64,000 bases of DNA from an uncultured Planctomycetota bacterium. GTDB taxonomy: Bacteria; Planctomycetota; Planctomycetia; Pirellulales; Thermoguttaceae. A program made the position numbers and the translations under genes. The notes beneath the pieces were generated by a model. The model did not search any database. It was not told the origin of the DNA and saw only the letters and a list, made by a program, of their open reading frames with translations. Location of the stretch: positions 18,883-82,882 of the forward strand of contig ONGM01000174.1 in the NCBI GenBank assembly GCA_900317365.1. The letters run 5' to 3'. Positions within the stretch are counted from its first letter, which is position 1. Every line of letters starts with the position of its first letter. Below are positions 52,645-61,114 of this stretch, piece by piece.

Positions 52645-53811
52645 ATGGCGAAATACTTGGATCGCGACGAGTTGAAAATTCTTCCTCTTTCTCGCCGCGT
52701 TAATAAGCTTGACGTTTCTCGAACGATAGATCCGGCGAATTATCCGATCGATCTTTCTCCGGAAGCGCGCCGCGACGTGGAGACGACCGCTGAGGAAATT
52801 CGGCGCGCAAAAGCGAACGGCGCCGCGAGAATGTGCGCTTACGGCGCCCACGCGATTAAAAACGGTCTTGGTTGCGTTTTGGCGACGCTCGCCGAAAACG
52901 GCTGGCTCACGCATCTGACCACGAACGGCGCCGGCGTTATTCACGATTGGGAATTTGCGTTCCAGGGGAAATCCGGCGAAGACGTTCAACGTTATACTTC
53001 CGAAGGGCAATTTGGTATTTGGGAAGAGACCGGAGCTTATCTCAATCTTGCGATATTATTCGGCGGATATCGCGGGTTAGGATACGGCGAGTCCGTTGGG
53101 GAAATGATTCTCAACGAAGGAATCGACGTTCCGACGGACGACGAACTCTATTACGCGATGCTCGCCGGCGCGGACTGCGCGTCTTTTCCGCAAGGCAAGG
53201 TTCCCGTCAAAGATTCCGACGAGGCGTCGCAGGCGGAAACGCTGGAACGGGCGGCGGCTGCGGCGGATCTACTGCGCGCTAAAAGACGCTTTGCGATTCC
53301 CGACGGACGAATGGAGATCCTTCATCCGTTCAAGGATTATTCGATAGTCTACCGCCTCCGACGCGCCGGCGTTCCGTTCAGTTGCTGTCCCATGATCGGT
53401 TGCGACATTATCTATACCCATCCGGCCAACAACTGCTCCGCGATAGGTCGCGCCGCGCAACGCGACTTTCTGTCGTACGCGCATTCCGTTTCCGAACTCG
53501 AAGGGGGCGTTTACCTTTCCGTCGGTTCCGCCGTACTGTCCCCGATGATCTTTGAGAAATCGTTGTCGATGTCGCGCAATCTTTCGCGTCAGCGCAACGA
53601 GTCGATCTCCGATTTTTCAATTCACGTCGTCGATCTAGCGAAATCGACGTGGGACTGGTCGTCGCGTCAGGAGCCGCCAGAGACGGATCCGGCGTACTAT
53701 TTGAGATATTGCAAAACGTTCAGCCGAATGGGGGGAAGGACGTCGTACTGTAGCGCGGACAATCGATCCTGGTTCGTCGCGCTTTTGCATGAGCTTGAAG
53801 GGCGGTTTTAA
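52645..53811 (+). CDS. Deoxyhypusine-synthase-like protein (catalytic Lys not found)
   Basis: A 388-residue protein. The segment YGAHAIKNGLGCVLATLAENG ... HLTTNGAGVIHDWEFAFQG has the layout of the NAD-binding half of deoxyhypusine synthase (family: GYTSNLISSGIRE... LVTTAGGVEED). Near the end, IVYRLRRAGVPFSCCPMIGCDIIY and the ELEGGVYLSVGSAV stretch line up with the DHS segments before and after its active-site lysine, but no lysine is seen there. It is the last gene of the operon, 34 bases after the coiled-coil gene. Its reaction is unknown; the relation rests on eye alignment. Confidence 0.55.
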   Translation: MAKYLDRDELKILPLSRRVNKLDVSRTIDPANYPIDLSPEARRDVETTAEEIRRAKANGAARMCAYGAHAIKNGLGCVLATLAENGWLTHLTTNGAGVIHDWEFAFQGKSGEDVQRYTSEGQFGIWEETGAYLNLAILFGGYRGLGYGESVGEMILNEGIDVPTDDELYYAMLAGADCASFPQGKVPVKDSDEASQAETLERAAAAADLLRAKRRFAIPDGRMEILHPFKDYSIVYRLRRAGVPFSCCPMIGCDIIYTHPANNCSAIGRAAQRDFLSYAHSVSELEGGVYLSVGSAVLSPMIFEKSLSMSRNLSRQRNESISDFSIHVVDLAKSTWDWSSRQEPPETDPAYYLRYCKTFSRMGGRTSYCSADNRSWFVALLHELEGRF

Positions 53812-53818
53812 ACGGATT

Positions 53819-54766
53819 TTACGCGCGCGTTTCTTTTTCTTTTGCGGAACGCGCGCGTTTTTCTCCTTGGAATAGGTCGATCGTAAAGACGACGAGCGCG
53901 AGCCAAATGAGCGCGAAACTGATCCATTGGTAAGATTTAGTCGCTTCGCGTAGAAAGTATACGCCGCATAAAAACTGTCCCGTCGGGGTCAGGTAGTTTA
54001 AGACTCCTAACGTCGAGAGTTTGCACCGTCTCGCGGCGGACCCGAACAGGAGTAGGGGAATAGCGGTTAAGGCGCCGCTACCGACGAGTAGCGCGAGCGT
54101 TTTGGGAGAAGTCGTCCATTCCGGCAGGGTAGGGTGCGAGAACGCGGCGTACAGAATATACAGCAGACCGGGCGGTAGCGCGAAAAGGGTTTCAACGGTT
54201 AGCGCGGTCGCCGACTCGACGTCGAGTTTTTTACGCAGAACGGAATAGACGGCGAAGACGAGCGCAATGACGACGCTTTCCCAAGGTAGTCGTCCGATTC
54301 CCAAGGCAAACACGACGACGGCGATGAGAGCGAGCGCAATCGCAACGATCTGAAGTTTCGAGGGACGTTCGTGAAAAACAATCGCGCCGAACGCGACGGT
54401 AACGAGCGGGCTAACGTAGTTGCCTAGACTGGCGTAAAGCGTGTGGTTGATGGCGACGAGCCATACAAAGAACCCCCAACTTGCGCAGGTAGTCGCCATC
54501 GTAACGAAAAGCCCGAGCGCCATAAGGGGTTGACGAACGATGGGGAGCACGTCGCGTAGTTTGCCGCTGAGAATCATGATAGGCGCGAGCAAGACGGTCG
54601 TAAAGACGGCGCGGAAAGCGAGCGTAACGAGCGGCGGCGTTTCGCGAAGATAGTAGAAATAGAGCGGAAAGAGTCCCCAAATAAAGAACGCAAAGAATCC
54701 GATCGCCGTTCCGACGAAATCCTCTTTTTCCCGAACGACCCTTACGGGTTCTCTTGGCGCAGTCAT
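53819..54766 (-). CDS. rarD: RarD/EamA family transporter
   Basis: A 10-TM drug/metabolite-superfamily transporter of 315 residues. GTAIGFFAFFIWGLFPLYFYYLRE, then TCASWGFFVWLVAINHTLYASLGNYVSPL and LLFGSAARRCKLSTLGVLNYLTPTGQFLCGVYFLRE, are characteristic of RarD. AAAGGG lies upstream of the ATG. The substrate is unproven in most bacteria. It ends 7 bases after the convergent DHS-like gene stops. Confidence 0.9.
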   Translation of the reverse strand: MTAPREPVRVVREKEDFVGTAIGFFAFFIWGLFPLYFYYLRETPPLVTLAFRAVFTTVLLAPIMILSGKLRDVLPIVRQPLMALGLFVTMATTCASWGFFVWLVAINHTLYASLGNYVSPLVTVAFGAIVFHERPSKLQIVAIALALIAVVVFALGIGRLPWESVVIALVFAVYSVLRKKLDVESATALTVETLFALPPGLLYILYAAFSHPTLPEWTTSPKTLALLVGSGALTAIPLLLFGSAARRCKLSTLGVLNYLTPTGQFLCGVYFLREATKSYQWISFALIWLALVVFTIDLFQGEKRARSAKEKETRA

Positions 54767-54888
54767 GAAAAACCCTTTAGTCGACGGGACGCAAAGTTAC
54801 GGGTAGAAAACGTTGGAGCGCGCCGAGCAAGCGCGCTCTTCGTTGCGACCGGTCGAAACGAGACTTCGATCCGCAGTTCAAACGCGCG

Positions 54889-55209
54889 TTAGCGTCTTCC
54901 GCCGTGCATTGCGGCAAGTCGCTGTTCTCGCCGCATTTTTTGCACGCGATCGGCGCGAAGCTGGTTCACGTGCTTTTGCTCTTCGACGTCGAGCACGGAG
55001 TCGCCGCGCTTAGAGAAGAGGTTGGCGAGAATAATCGTCGCGCCAACGAAAAGAATAAACGCGGCGTAACTCAAGACCCAAACGGGATCGCTTGTCTGCT
55101 CTTCTTCCTTTTCCGCAGCGTAAAGGAGCGGAGAAGACGCGATTAAGCATGAGAACGCGACAATACTCGCCGCAGCTCGATAGAGAAGCGCCGTTGATCG
55201 TTTTTTCAT
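54889..55209 (-). CDS. Small exported membrane protein
   Basis: A 106-residue protein with a signal peptide (about 1-31, ending LLYAAE), a short acidic segment, one TM helix (about 46-65, VLSYAAFILFVGATIILANL) and a basic C-terminus (ADRVQKMRREQRLAAMHGGRR). AAAGG lies 10 bases upstream of the ATG. The cytoplasmic basic tail would follow a periplasmic N-terminus. No family name known to me; similar small proteins are common in planctomycetes. Confidence 0.7.
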   Translation of the reverse strand: MKKRSTALLYRAAASIVAFSCLIASSPLLYAAEKEEEQTSDPVWVLSYAAFILFVGATIILANLFSKRGDSVLDVEEQKHVNQLRADRVQKMRREQRLAAMHGGRR

Positions 55210-55318
55210 TTTGTTCTTTACCTTTCCGTTAAGAAGCGTCGTTTTTCCGTTTCGACGCTCCTTGACACATTATAGTCGGACTTCGGAGAAAAAAAAGCGC
55301 CGGAGCCGGTTTGTTCTA

Positions 55319-56218
55319 TCAACGTTTGACGTTTTGATAGTAGTTTTCGATGTGGTTCCATCCGTCCTCGGCCGTTTTGGCGAAATAGAACAGATTCATG
55401 TCTTTAGGACTGATGACGCCGCATTCGGCGAGGTATTCGAAGTTGACGACTTTTCGCCAAAATTCTTCACCGAAAAGAACGATCGGCAAATCTTGCATTT
55501 TTCCGGTTTGACGCAGAGTCAGCGCTTCGAAGAGTTCGTCGAAAGTTCCAAATCCTCCGGGGAACGCGACGAGCGCTTTCGCGCGGAGGAGAAAATGGAA
55601 CTTGCGGATCGAAAAGTACCGGAAGTTGAAGCAGAGGTCTTCGGAGACGAACGGATTCGGCTCTTGCTCGAAGGGAAGTTTAATATTGAGTCCGATCGAG
55701 GTTTCTCCGGCGTCGTAAGCGCCGCGATTCGCCGCTTCCATAATGCCGGGGCCGCCGCCGGTGCAGACGACGAATTCGCGTTTGCGGGACACTTTGACGC
55801 CGCCGCGCGCGTCGTGTTCTTCGTTGTATCGGTCGTTTTTGTGCGCGACCAGTTCGCCAAATTCCCGCGCCAATTGATAATAATCGCTCCATTTTCGGAC
55901 GTTTTTTGCCTGATTGAGCGCGGCGGCGTTTTGCTCGGTTGGGAGTCGGTCGTAGTTTCGTTGCGCTTCTTCGAGGAGCGCATCCGCTTCTTCCGTCGGC
56001 TTAATGCGCGCGCTGCCGAAAACGATAATCGTCGACGCAACGTTTGCGCGCCGCAACGCGCGTTCCACTTTAAGCGCTTCGGCGAGTATGCGCGCTTCGC
56101 GTCCGTCCGGACCGTTGACGATATCGGGATCGTCCATTGCGAGTCGGTAAGCGGGAGCGTTGCGTAGTCTTTCGCGTCGCGCTTCTCGGTCGACGCTGTC
56201 GGATCGTTTCGTTGTCAT
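55319..56218 (-). CDS. LOG family (TIGR00730-like) Rossmann protein
   Basis: A 299-residue cytoplasmic protein of the LOG/lysine decarboxylase-like family, whose characterised members are cytokinin riboside 5'-phosphate phosphoribohydrolases or nucleotide hydrolases. CTGGGPGIMEAANRGA and LVAFPGGFGTFDELFEALT are the diagnostic nucleotide-binding motifs. ATG at 56218 is preceded by GAGGAC. The N-terminal 90 residues form a long helical extension. The actual substrate is unknown here. Confidence 0.88.
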   Translation of the reverse strand: MTTKRSDSVDREARRERLRNAPAYRLAMDDPDIVNGPDGREARILAEALKVERALRRANVASTIIVFGSARIKPTEEADALLEEAQRNYDRLPTEQNAAALNQAKNVRKWSDYYQLAREFGELVAHKNDRYNEEHDARGGVKVSRKREFVVCTGGGPGIMEAANRGAYDAGETSIGLNIKLPFEQEPNPFVSEDLCFNFRYFSIRKFHFLLRAKALVAFPGGFGTFDELFEALTLRQTGKMQDLPIVLFGEEFWRKVVNFEYLAECGVISPKDMNLFYFAKTAEDGWNHIENYYQNVKR

Positions 56219-56282
56219 AATGTCCTCGTTGATCTTTACCCAAACGCCGACGAAACACGCGAACGAATTTCTTTGGCGGGTG

Positions 56283-56311
56283 TTGAACACCTAGTTGTCA
56301 GACGCTATAAT
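56283..56311 (+). promoter_or_regulatory. Promoter of the SpoIIM-DUF4350 unit
   Basis: TTGAAC (56283-56288) and a perfect TATAAT (56306-56311) have a 17-base spacer and lie 111 bases before the ATG at 56422. Confidence 0.65.
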
Positions 56312-56421
56312 GCCGCATAACCGTTTGGCTTTTTTCAAGCGCGTTGATTGGTAGGCAAGCGCGTTCAGCGTGAATTGTAATCCTTTTATTTGGCTCCGCA
56401 AGTATTGATAGGAGACGTTTC

Positions 56422-57504
56422 ATGACGATCACGGAATTGATAGCGAGTCGTGAACAAGATTGGAACGCGCTTGAAGAGCTTGTCAACGAGTTCCGCAAAC
56501 CGGCGTCGCTTGCGCGCCGCACGCCGGAAAAGACGGCGCGATTCGCGGCGTTGTATCGCGCGACGTGTTCCGATTTGGCGCTGACCGAGTCGTATCAGTT
56601 TCCGCCGAACGTTGTCGAACGTCTCAACGAACTCGTCGGACTAGCGTACAATTGTCTCTATCGCAACTCGGTAGGCTCCAAGAGCCGCGTTAGTCGTCTT
56701 TTGTTTGAGGAGACGCCGCGATGGATTCTGACCGATCCGGCGTTCTGGATTGCGGCGGCGCTCTTTTGGATCCCATTTTGCGCGTGTATGTGGACGTCGC
56801 GGTACAATCCGTCTTTCGCGGAAGACATTGTCGGATCCGATATGTTGCAGACCATGAAGCGCATGTACTCCGACACATTCTCCGACGACTTCATCGATCG
56901 GATACCGATGGCGGCGTTTTACGCGTTCCACAACGGAGGAATAGGGTTTAAATCTTTTGCGTTCGGCTTGCTCGGATGCGTGCCTGGCGCTTACGTTTTA
57001 CTCACCAACTCGATTAGTTTGGGTTGCGTCTTTGGATATATGACTAGTCCGTCTTGTTCGATCGAGGCGAGCAAAAATTTTTATGAATTTACGCGCGCTC
57101 ACGGACCGTTTGAGCTCACTGCGCTCACGCTTGCGGCGTCGGCCGGACTGCGGATCGGCTTTGGTTTTATATGTACGCGCGGATATTCGCGATTTGACTC
57201 GGTGCGTCGACACGCAATTATGGCGACGCCAACAATCATGGTCGCCTTTGCGCTCTTTTGCGCCGCCGGAATGATCGAAGCGTTTATTTCGCCCAATCCG
57301 ATGAATATACTCGTCGAGAGTTGGGGGATAGAGTCGCCTCTTTATGTAAAACTCGGGGTTCAGTATCTTTCGATCGGGATTTTGTTATTCTATTTTGTCG
57401 TTCTGGGTGGAAGACAGCTTGTTCAGAGTCCGCCGAAATGGATACGAGTCGCGCGCAGCAAGTTTTTGCGAAGAGAAGTCGACGATAACGCGAACGCGAC
57501 CTAG
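56422..57504 (+). CDS. SpoIIM family (stage II sporulation protein M-like) membrane protein
   Basis: A 360-residue membrane protein. A soluble N-terminus (about 1-105) with AALYRATCSDLAL, conserved in the family, precedes about six TM helices. FYAFHNGGIGFKSFAFGLLGCVPGAYVLLTNSISLG and HGPFELTALTLAASAGLRIG are the SpoIIM signatures. In non-sporulating bacteria these genes accompany MoxR, DUF58 and DUF4129/DUF4350 genes. The first two are absent here. It is 67 bases from the next membrane protein gene. Confidence 0.88.
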   Translation: MTITELIASREQDWNALEELVNEFRKPASLARRTPEKTARFAALYRATCSDLALTESYQFPPNVVERLNELVGLAYNCLYRNSVGSKSRVSRLLFEETPRWILTDPAFWIAAALFWIPFCACMWTSRYNPSFAEDIVGSDMLQTMKRMYSDTFSDDFIDRIPMAAFYAFHNGGIGFKSFAFGLLGCVPGAYVLLTNSISLGCVFGYMTSPSCSIEASKNFYEFTRAHGPFELTALTLAASAGLRIGFGFICTRGYSRFDSVRRHAIMATPTIMVAFALFCAAGMIEAFISPNPMNILVESWGIESPLYVKLGVQYLSIGILLFYFVVLGGRQLVQSPPKWIRVARSKFLRREVDDNANAT

Positions 57505-57571
57505 CGCGGCGCGTCGTTGAAATTGCGTAGTTCCGTCGATAATCGCCGTCAATTGAGATAATGAGCGTACG

Positions 57572-58576
57572 ATGACCAAAAATGATTCTTTGCCGAATTG
57601 GCAGACTCCTATGATAACGCCGCGTAAACGCACGTTAAATGAGACGCGCGATTTGGCGATTCACGTTATCGGTCGTTTGTACAAACCGCTGGCGTTCTAT
57701 TTCTCGATCCTAGCGGTTCCCGTTTTTGCGCTCGATTTTTTGCTTTGGGCGCTTTTGTTTTCCCCAAGGGAAATGTTGTTCGGCGATTTTTGGGGTACGG
57801 AGCGTTTCTTCGAACTTGCGACGCGATTTACTGTCGTTTGGCTGACGATCTCCCTTGAAACGCATTTCGTCGGTTCCCTCGTAACGCAATATCTCGGCAT
57901 GTGGCTTTTCTCCGGAAACGAGCCGATACCGCCGAAGCGCGTTTTGAAATCCTGGGGACGACGCTGGTTTCAGATTCTTTACTTCTGCGTTGCGACCCGA
58001 ATTTTGCGCCGACCGTCTTTTTATCCGGAAGTGATTTTGCTCGAACAGACGCCGTTTTTTCGCACCGCAGAACGTTTTTCAACGCGAAAACGAGTCCGCT
58101 ACGTCCGATCCTCCGGTTTGGGCGTAGGAAGTCTCTTTTCTGTCCTGACGAACGAGACGTTTATTGTTTGCGGCGTTTTGAGCGCGTACGTTTTCGTTTA
58201 TATGGCGGTGAATACAGTTTTTCCCACAGAGGCGCTCTCGAGTTATCTTTCCACGTTTGTTTGCGCGCCGCTTCTCATTTTCGCGTGCAAACTTTTTAAC
58301 GTTGTTTTTAACTTTTGCAGTTACATAAACTATCGCGTTTCAGCGGAAGGTTGGGACGTCGATCTTGCGTTCAAGACGGAGTTAATCCGCTTTGGAGCGG
58401 ACGACGACGAGCAGAGTTTTTCCGGAGCGGGACGTCGTCGCGCGCGGTCGCGAACGCTTGCGCCGATCTCCTCCGCGTTGTTGAAGTCGACGGAATTGTC
58501 TTTGCGGACGTCCGCAGTCGACGAGTCTGGGCATGAGAAACCGTCGCAAGAGGAGTTGGCGGAGGTCGCGTCATGA
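57572..58576 (+). CDS. Multi-span membrane protein of the SpoIIM-DUF4350 cluster
   Basis: A 334-residue membrane protein with about five TM helices (near 40-65, 85-110, 135-150, 195-215, 225-250). The conserved-looking end of the membrane part is NYRVSAEGWDVDLAFKTELIRFG. The C-terminus is hydrophilic. Proteins of this type occur between SpoIIM and DUF4129/DUF4350 genes in planctomycetes; no function is known. The stop overlaps the next gene's start (ATGA, 58573-58576), implying coupled translation. Confidence 0.8.
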   Translation: MTKNDSLPNWQTPMITPRKRTLNETRDLAIHVIGRLYKPLAFYFSILAVPVFALDFLLWALLFSPREMLFGDFWGTERFFELATRFTVVWLTISLETHFVGSLVTQYLGMWLFSGNEPIPPKRVLKSWGRRWFQILYFCVATRILRRPSFYPEVILLEQTPFFRTAERFSTRKRVRYVRSSGLGVGSLFSVLTNETFIVCGVLSAYVFVYMAVNTVFPTEALSSYLSTFVCAPLLIFACKLFNVVFNFCSYINYRVSAEGWDVDLAFKTELIRFGADDDEQSFSGAGRRRARSRTLAPISSALLKSTELSLRTSAVDESGHEKPSQEELAEVAS

Positions 58577-61020
58577 ATAAAGCCTTGACAGTCGTTCTGA
58601 CCGTTTGCGTTGGACTATGCGTCGTCGTTTTTTCGTCGAACGTCTTCGGCGCGGATCAGAAAGAATCCGGGAATAGCGCGCTTCAGCAAGAGTTGGATCG
58701 CCAGAAATGGTATTCGGCGGAGAAAGGAGCGCCTAAGTTTCTGCCGCAAGAGCCTCCAATGGAATTGAAAAGACAGACTCCAAACTTTTCGTTTCCTTCA
58801 CGTTCTTTTCATTTGGAAAGCGTCGGAGAATGGCTCGCGCTTTGCGCGCTATGCGTCTTTGTGATCTTGATCGTTCTTTTACTCGTCTACGCATATCGTC
58901 GGCGCGAAAAAAGATTGAAGTTTGAAATAGACGAAATCACGAAACGCAAGCGTCGAGTCGAGTCGCTCGCCGAGGAAGCGCGAGACAGTTACGACGATCT
59001 CAAGGGCGCGTATCAACGCGCGGCGAAGAACGGCGACTATCGTAGCGCCGTCATTTTCTTTTTCAGTTGGATACTCGTCGAGTGCGATAAAGCGGAGCTT
59101 ATTCTTCTGGACAAGGGTAAGACGAATTTAGAATATTGGCGCGAATTTGAAAGTTCCGATCCTGAGCGCGAGATCTACGTCAACGCAATGCGCGTCTTCG
59201 AGCGCGTCTATTTTGGAGACGAGTCAATTGATCGCGTCGAGTTTAACGAATTGGAATCTCAGGCGTCTGGCTTTGAAAAATTGCTTGCGAAACGAGCGGA
59301 AGCGCGCGAGCAAGAGCGTCTGGCGCAAGAAGCGGCGAAGAATCAGTTGGATTCTTTGCGGTGGCGGCAAGGCTCGAAGGTTGCGCGCATTGTCTTCGTC
59401 GTCGCGGCGTTGGCGCTCCTCGGCGGTTGTCGTTCACGCAAACCGGACTATTGGAAACCAACTTATGAGATGCAGTTTAACGACGACTCCATCAACGGCG
59501 AGTCGGCGTTTATGCGTTATTGCGGCGCGCGTTTTGATAAAAGGGTCTCTTTGCGTTACTCCTATTCCTTAGAACAAAATGACTGCGACGTTCTCGTCTG
59601 GTTTGTCGACAACAACGTCTTCTTTGGGACGGACAGTAGATTTCTTTTAGTCCAAGCTCCCAAGGATGGCGATGAGAAAAGCATAAAGAGGTATGATCGC
59701 TGTCTTGAGAGGTACGCGAACTGCGACCCGGAAAAGGATTGGTCGCAATTTGTGGTTCCGGCGTCCAACGGTAAGTTGTACCGATCACAATATAACTTCG
59801 CCTATGACGGCGTTCAGATCGACGAAGTTGAATCTTGGCTTTCGAGAAAGCCGAATCGAGTGTTCGTGTGCTTTTTTAGCCTTTACGACTCCTCGCACAG
59901 TTATTGGGAAGCGGCTAAAAAGGACGTGGAGACGGAACCGGCGTCGGTTTCGCGCGAAGAGCATTTGCGCCAGTGTCGGGACGCGCTCGAAAATTATGCG
60001 CTGAACAATAGGACTCGGTTTAGGTCGCCATGGATCGACGCTCTTGAAAAGAGACGCGCTGCGGCGATCGAATTGCTCAAAATGAAGGAAATGGAGGATA
60101 TCTTTGACGATCAATCTCAGGATGGAGAATATCTTCGCGGTTATAAAGATCCCGACTCGGCTCACGATTCCCTGGAGTATTTTACAGACGGCGACTTCTC
60201 CTCAAACGGTATTGATCTAGGCGACGATTGGGACGACGAAACGGACGTTGACGAATCCGAGGCAACGTCTTCAGAACGATCGCGTTTTTCTCATAACGAT
60301 ATCTGGTGCCGTTCGGTCTATCGAGATTATGACCCGGATAATCTTGAAAGCGTGGAGTACGCGCGGTTTTCCGGCGATTCAAGTTGGACGACAGGTTTGC
60401 CGGATCGCTTTCCGCTTCTCGAAGGTTGCTCGCTCGTGCCGAATGAAGCGTTGGGCGCTAAGACGCTTTTAGCGCTCGGGGACGTTCCGCTAGTCGTTGA
60501 GAAGAAAGTCGGGCAAGGGAAGATCCTTTTTGTCAATTCGACCTCTTTTATTAACAATTTTGGTCTAACGGATCCGACAAATCGAGCGTTGGCGACGCGT
60601 CTTGCCGACGAAATGGCGCCGCAGAACAACGGTGAAATCGTTTTTCTCGAAGGCGTTTTAACGCATACCGTCGGCCGCGTTCGAGAATTTTCCGACAAGC
60701 AAGAAGTCGGCAAGTTTTCGCTGACGAAAGCGACGCCTTTTACGTATTTCGCATGGCATGTGATCGCGCTTACCGTAGTGTTCTTTACGATTTGCTGGCC
60801 GATTTTCGGTCGTCCGAAGCGCCTCGTTCGCGAGCGCGCGACCGATTTTAGTCGCCACATCGCCGCGTATGGCGATTGGTTGAAAAGTTCGAACGCCGTT
60901 CAATGGACGCGCGAGAAGATCGACTCTCTTAACGAACAATATGGTTATAACGTAGAAGACGTCGATTTGTTAGCCCAAAAGGACGCGACTCGCGAAAGGG
61001 ATAAAGGTAAGGATACGTAA
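58573..61020 (+). CDS. DUF4129-DUF4350 fusion membrane protein
   Basis: An 815-residue fusion. Signal peptide (about 1-28, ending NVFGAD), a TM helix (about 92-114), then a DUF4129-like domain (about 125-265; YRSAVIFFFSWILVECDKAELI and YVNAMRVFERVYFG). Next comes a second hydrophobic segment ending LALLGGC (about residues 275-290), which looks like a lipoprotein signal. After it a DUF4350-like domain begins (SAFMRYCGARFDKRVSLRYSYS), with KKVGQGKILFVNSTSFINNFGL later. A last TM helix (about 725-745) precedes a basic tail. No ATG starts the internal segment, so it is one reading frame. Confidence 0.8.
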   Translation: MNKALTVVLTVCVGLCVVVFSSNVFGADQKESGNSALQQELDRQKWYSAEKGAPKFLPQEPPMELKRQTPNFSFPSRSFHLESVGEWLALCALCVFVILIVLLLVYAYRRREKRLKFEIDEITKRKRRVESLAEEARDSYDDLKGAYQRAAKNGDYRSAVIFFFSWILVECDKAELILLDKGKTNLEYWREFESSDPEREIYVNAMRVFERVYFGDESIDRVEFNELESQASGFEKLLAKRAEAREQERLAQEAAKNQLDSLRWRQGSKVARIVFVVAALALLGGCRSRKPDYWKPTYEMQFNDDSINGESAFMRYCGARFDKRVSLRYSYSLEQNDCDVLVWFVDNNVFFGTDSRFLLVQAPKDGDEKSIKRYDRCLERYANCDPEKDWSQFVVPASNGKLYRSQYNFAYDGVQIDEVESWLSRKPNRVFVCFFSLYDSSHSYWEAAKKDVETEPASVSREEHLRQCRDALENYALNNRTRFRSPWIDALEKRRAAAIELLKMKEMEDIFDDQSQDGEYLRGYKDPDSAHDSLEYFTDGDFSSNGIDLGDDWDDETDVDESEATSSERSRFSHNDIWCRSVYRDYDPDNLESVEYARFSGDSSWTTGLPDRFPLLEGCSLVPNEALGAKTLLALGDVPLVVEKKVGQGKILFVNSTSFINNFGLTDPTNRALATRLADEMAPQNNGEIVFLEGVLTHTVGRVREFSDKQEVGKFSLTKATPFTYFAWHVIALTVVFFTICWPIFGRPKRLVRERATDFSRHIAAYGDWLKSSNAVQWTREKIDSLNEQYGYNVEDVDLLAQKDATRERDKGKDT

Positions 61021-61114
61021 TCGACGTCGGTAGTCGACGCGCCTTGCGCCGTTCCTGAGATCATTTGATTCGTTGAATTTTGGAAGACTTAAAAACGCGA
61101 GGAAATAGTTCGCG

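Noticed and set aside
55261..55300. TTGACA next to TATAGT at 55262-55276 as a plus-strand promoter
   Set aside because: The spacing between the boxes is only a few bases, and the downstream plus-strand gene is too far away.
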